The notes under the pieces: model-generated
What the model saw: only the letters and a program-made list of their open reading frames with translations
Told to the model about the DNA's origin: nothing
The model's database searches: none
Part shown: positions 62,291 through 64,000 of the stretch, piece after piece
Layout: each line of letters opens with the position of its first letter
How positions within the stretch are numbered: the stretch's first letter is position 1
Position numbers and translations under genes: made by a program
Assembly: GCA_900708905.1 (NCBI GenBank)
Contig: CAADRB010000027.1
Location: 1,669,327-1,733,326, forward strand
Direction: 5' to 3'
DNA: 64,000 nucleotides
From: Hymenolepis diminuta
Taxonomy: Eukaryota > Platyhelminthes > Cestoda > Cyclophyllidea > Hymenolepididae

Positions 62291-64000
62291 CCCTATGAGT
62301 TACAGAGGCTGAATGTGACGGATTATTGTGCCCAATTAATAAATGCCAAAATTCAGTGGTAGAGAATTTTATTCAAGAGTAAATCAGGCCAACCATCCCA
62401 ATGGAAATTAAGTGCCTAATATCCTATTGTGGTTCCCGATTGACTCTAACCAAATTTCCGCTATTAATCTGTCTCAATTCACCATAGTTTTATTTTAATG
62501 GCTTGTTAAATATCGATCAACTGAATGAGCATGTTGATTTGCTCTCACAATTTCGGGTGAGTTCGTCGGTATTAAATATTCCTTTTAAATTATTCTTCTG
62601 AATCTCTCCTATCTCCGCTTCATACTGTCATTTAGCGAGTTTCAGTAAAGACCTTCCCATATCACTAAAAACTTATCTATCAGTCTTGGAATGAAGCAAA
62701 ATGTATCAAAATTTTGTTAATCAAACACCGTAGTTGATCTTCAATTTTAACCGTTCGATCTTCAAACATGTTCCATTAGAGATGTCTTAGAATTAGAACT
62801 TGTTTGTAAAATATAAAAAATTAATCAAAATGAATGAAGACTTTCCTCTCTGAAATCCGACAGCCATTGCAGATGTCTCATGAAATCACCATGACAACCA
62901 ATTTAACTTCTGATGTTGCGTTTCAGCTTTCATGGTGAATTCCCATATTTCCCCTCTGCGAACTTTACCTGTTTTAATTACTTGTTGATCTTCTATTTGT
63001 TATTCCATTTTCAATAAAAGGGTGAGAACTTTTAATATCAACGCATTCACTATTGCCATTTGAATTGTTCGTTTTATCTAGCGGAAGGATTTTCGAAATT
63101 GTAACAGATGAGAAGTTGACATTTAAAACCAAACAGGTAATTATACGACACAATGCGCTCCAATAGCGTTCATCAACGTATGTGCATAGGTGTGCAGAAA
63201 GCACGCAAAAGCGCACTTTCACACCAAATCCTTGAAACTCATTGGTAAACCATAATAAATGCGTGTTTGTAACTGACCAATGGGAAGAAAATAACTTTAA
63301 AAGAGATTGAAGAATGTGCGTACTCATGAGGGGATTTTCAAGCGACACAAATGAAGACGGGAATTTCTAGAAGTAATTTAAATGTTAACTAATATGGTAA
63401 GGTGGTGACCTTTACCCTTTCTTGACCTAATTCTCACATCGGATCACATTAACTTGACCTTATGCCGTATAACGCATAAGCCAAGTCAAACTGTTGATTT
63501 TCCATTTCACTTATGCACAATTTTGCTGTCTAGCACGCAGTTGTGACGTCTCCGCTTCCTACAATCTATTCCTTCCTCACTTTTCTTGTGTAATAGTCCA
63601 ATATACTACTGATCCATCTCAACATCTCGTTCTTCTGATTTTTGGAAAGATTGTTGTAACATTCTAGTCAGGAGCCAAGAAAATTATATCCTGAAGTTTA
63701 CACTTTAGAACATCAAATATAGCAACATATTACCGAAATTTTCCACTATAAGCAGATAACCTCGATTCAATCCACCTAATCTCGTAAAATGTCATAGTAT
63801 AATTATGGGGGAAATATCATAGTAATAGGATGGAATTGTGGTTTTATCACCACACAGGCACATTTCAGACCATCCATCCTACCCCTTAACAATAACCAAA
63901 ATTCGATCCCCTGTTTTGATAGCTTTGTAGCTTCGTAGAACTGTTGTCGAAACACACTTCACAGATAAGTCGTCTTTCACTAGCTGAACCTCCACCAACT

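Larger units (their letters stand above)
54918..64000. other. Gene-poor stretch to the window end
   Basis: No supported exon on either strand. Individually noted parts are a tRNA-like fragment near 58611-58690 and GC-richer, motif-rich DNA at 62040-62290. A further cluster of CCAAT-type motifs lies at 63150-63290 (near 63162, 63241 and 63278). Confidence 0.5.

Overview
This is AT-rich animal DNA, most likely from a parasitic flatworm. A tapeworm is my first guess and a trematode is possible. The case rests on gene structure: four recognised animal genes and one unrecognised gene pair carry many tiny introns (28-42 bp) beside kilobase introns. Several coding starts also sit just downstream of a strong 3' splice site, as expected for spliced-leader trans-splicing. 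Species assignment is inference; the exon reconstructions were read directly from reading frames and GT/AG boundaries.

Layout. 1-18.4 kb is gene-poor; its only recognisable element is a decayed mariner transposon at 9034-10850 with both terminal inverted repeats, TA flanks and an apparent nested insertion. 18.5-28.4 kb holds a minus-strand gene for the catalytic subunit of protein phosphatase 1, with five coding exons and a 6.4 kb last intron. 29.8-35 kb is a retrotransposon-rich block: a compact LTR element with 77-bp LTRs, gag and protease only, and a perfect 5-bp target duplication; remains of a minus-strand Ty3/gypsy-type element (integrase and a possible gag piece); and a 332-bp LTR lying within it. 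35-39 kb shows nothing I can support.

39-55 kb is gene-dense: an unrecognised Ser/Pro-rich protein with a PP1-docking-like motif (minus), an EF-hand protein resembling dynein regulatory complex subunit 8 (minus) whose 3 kb intron contains a 332-bp solo LTR and a second LTR fragment, a histone-fold protein resembling DNA polymerase epsilon subunit 4 (plus), mitochondrial ribosomal protein mL51 (minus), a Gln/Pro-rich protein immediately upstream of mL51 on the same strand (minus), and cytosolic-type aspartate aminotransferase (plus). 55-64 kb again looks gene-free, apart from a tRNA-like fragment and a GC-richer promoter-like island near 62.05-62.3 kb.

The genes do not form one pathway; they are housekeeping and ciliary functions. 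Two arrangements stand out: the Gln-rich gene and mL51 lie tail-to-head with about 130 bp between coding regions, which may be a trans-spliced polycistron, and the Gln-rich gene and the aminotransferase are divergent across about 600 bp. No prokaryotic features, CRISPR array or rRNA gene were seen.
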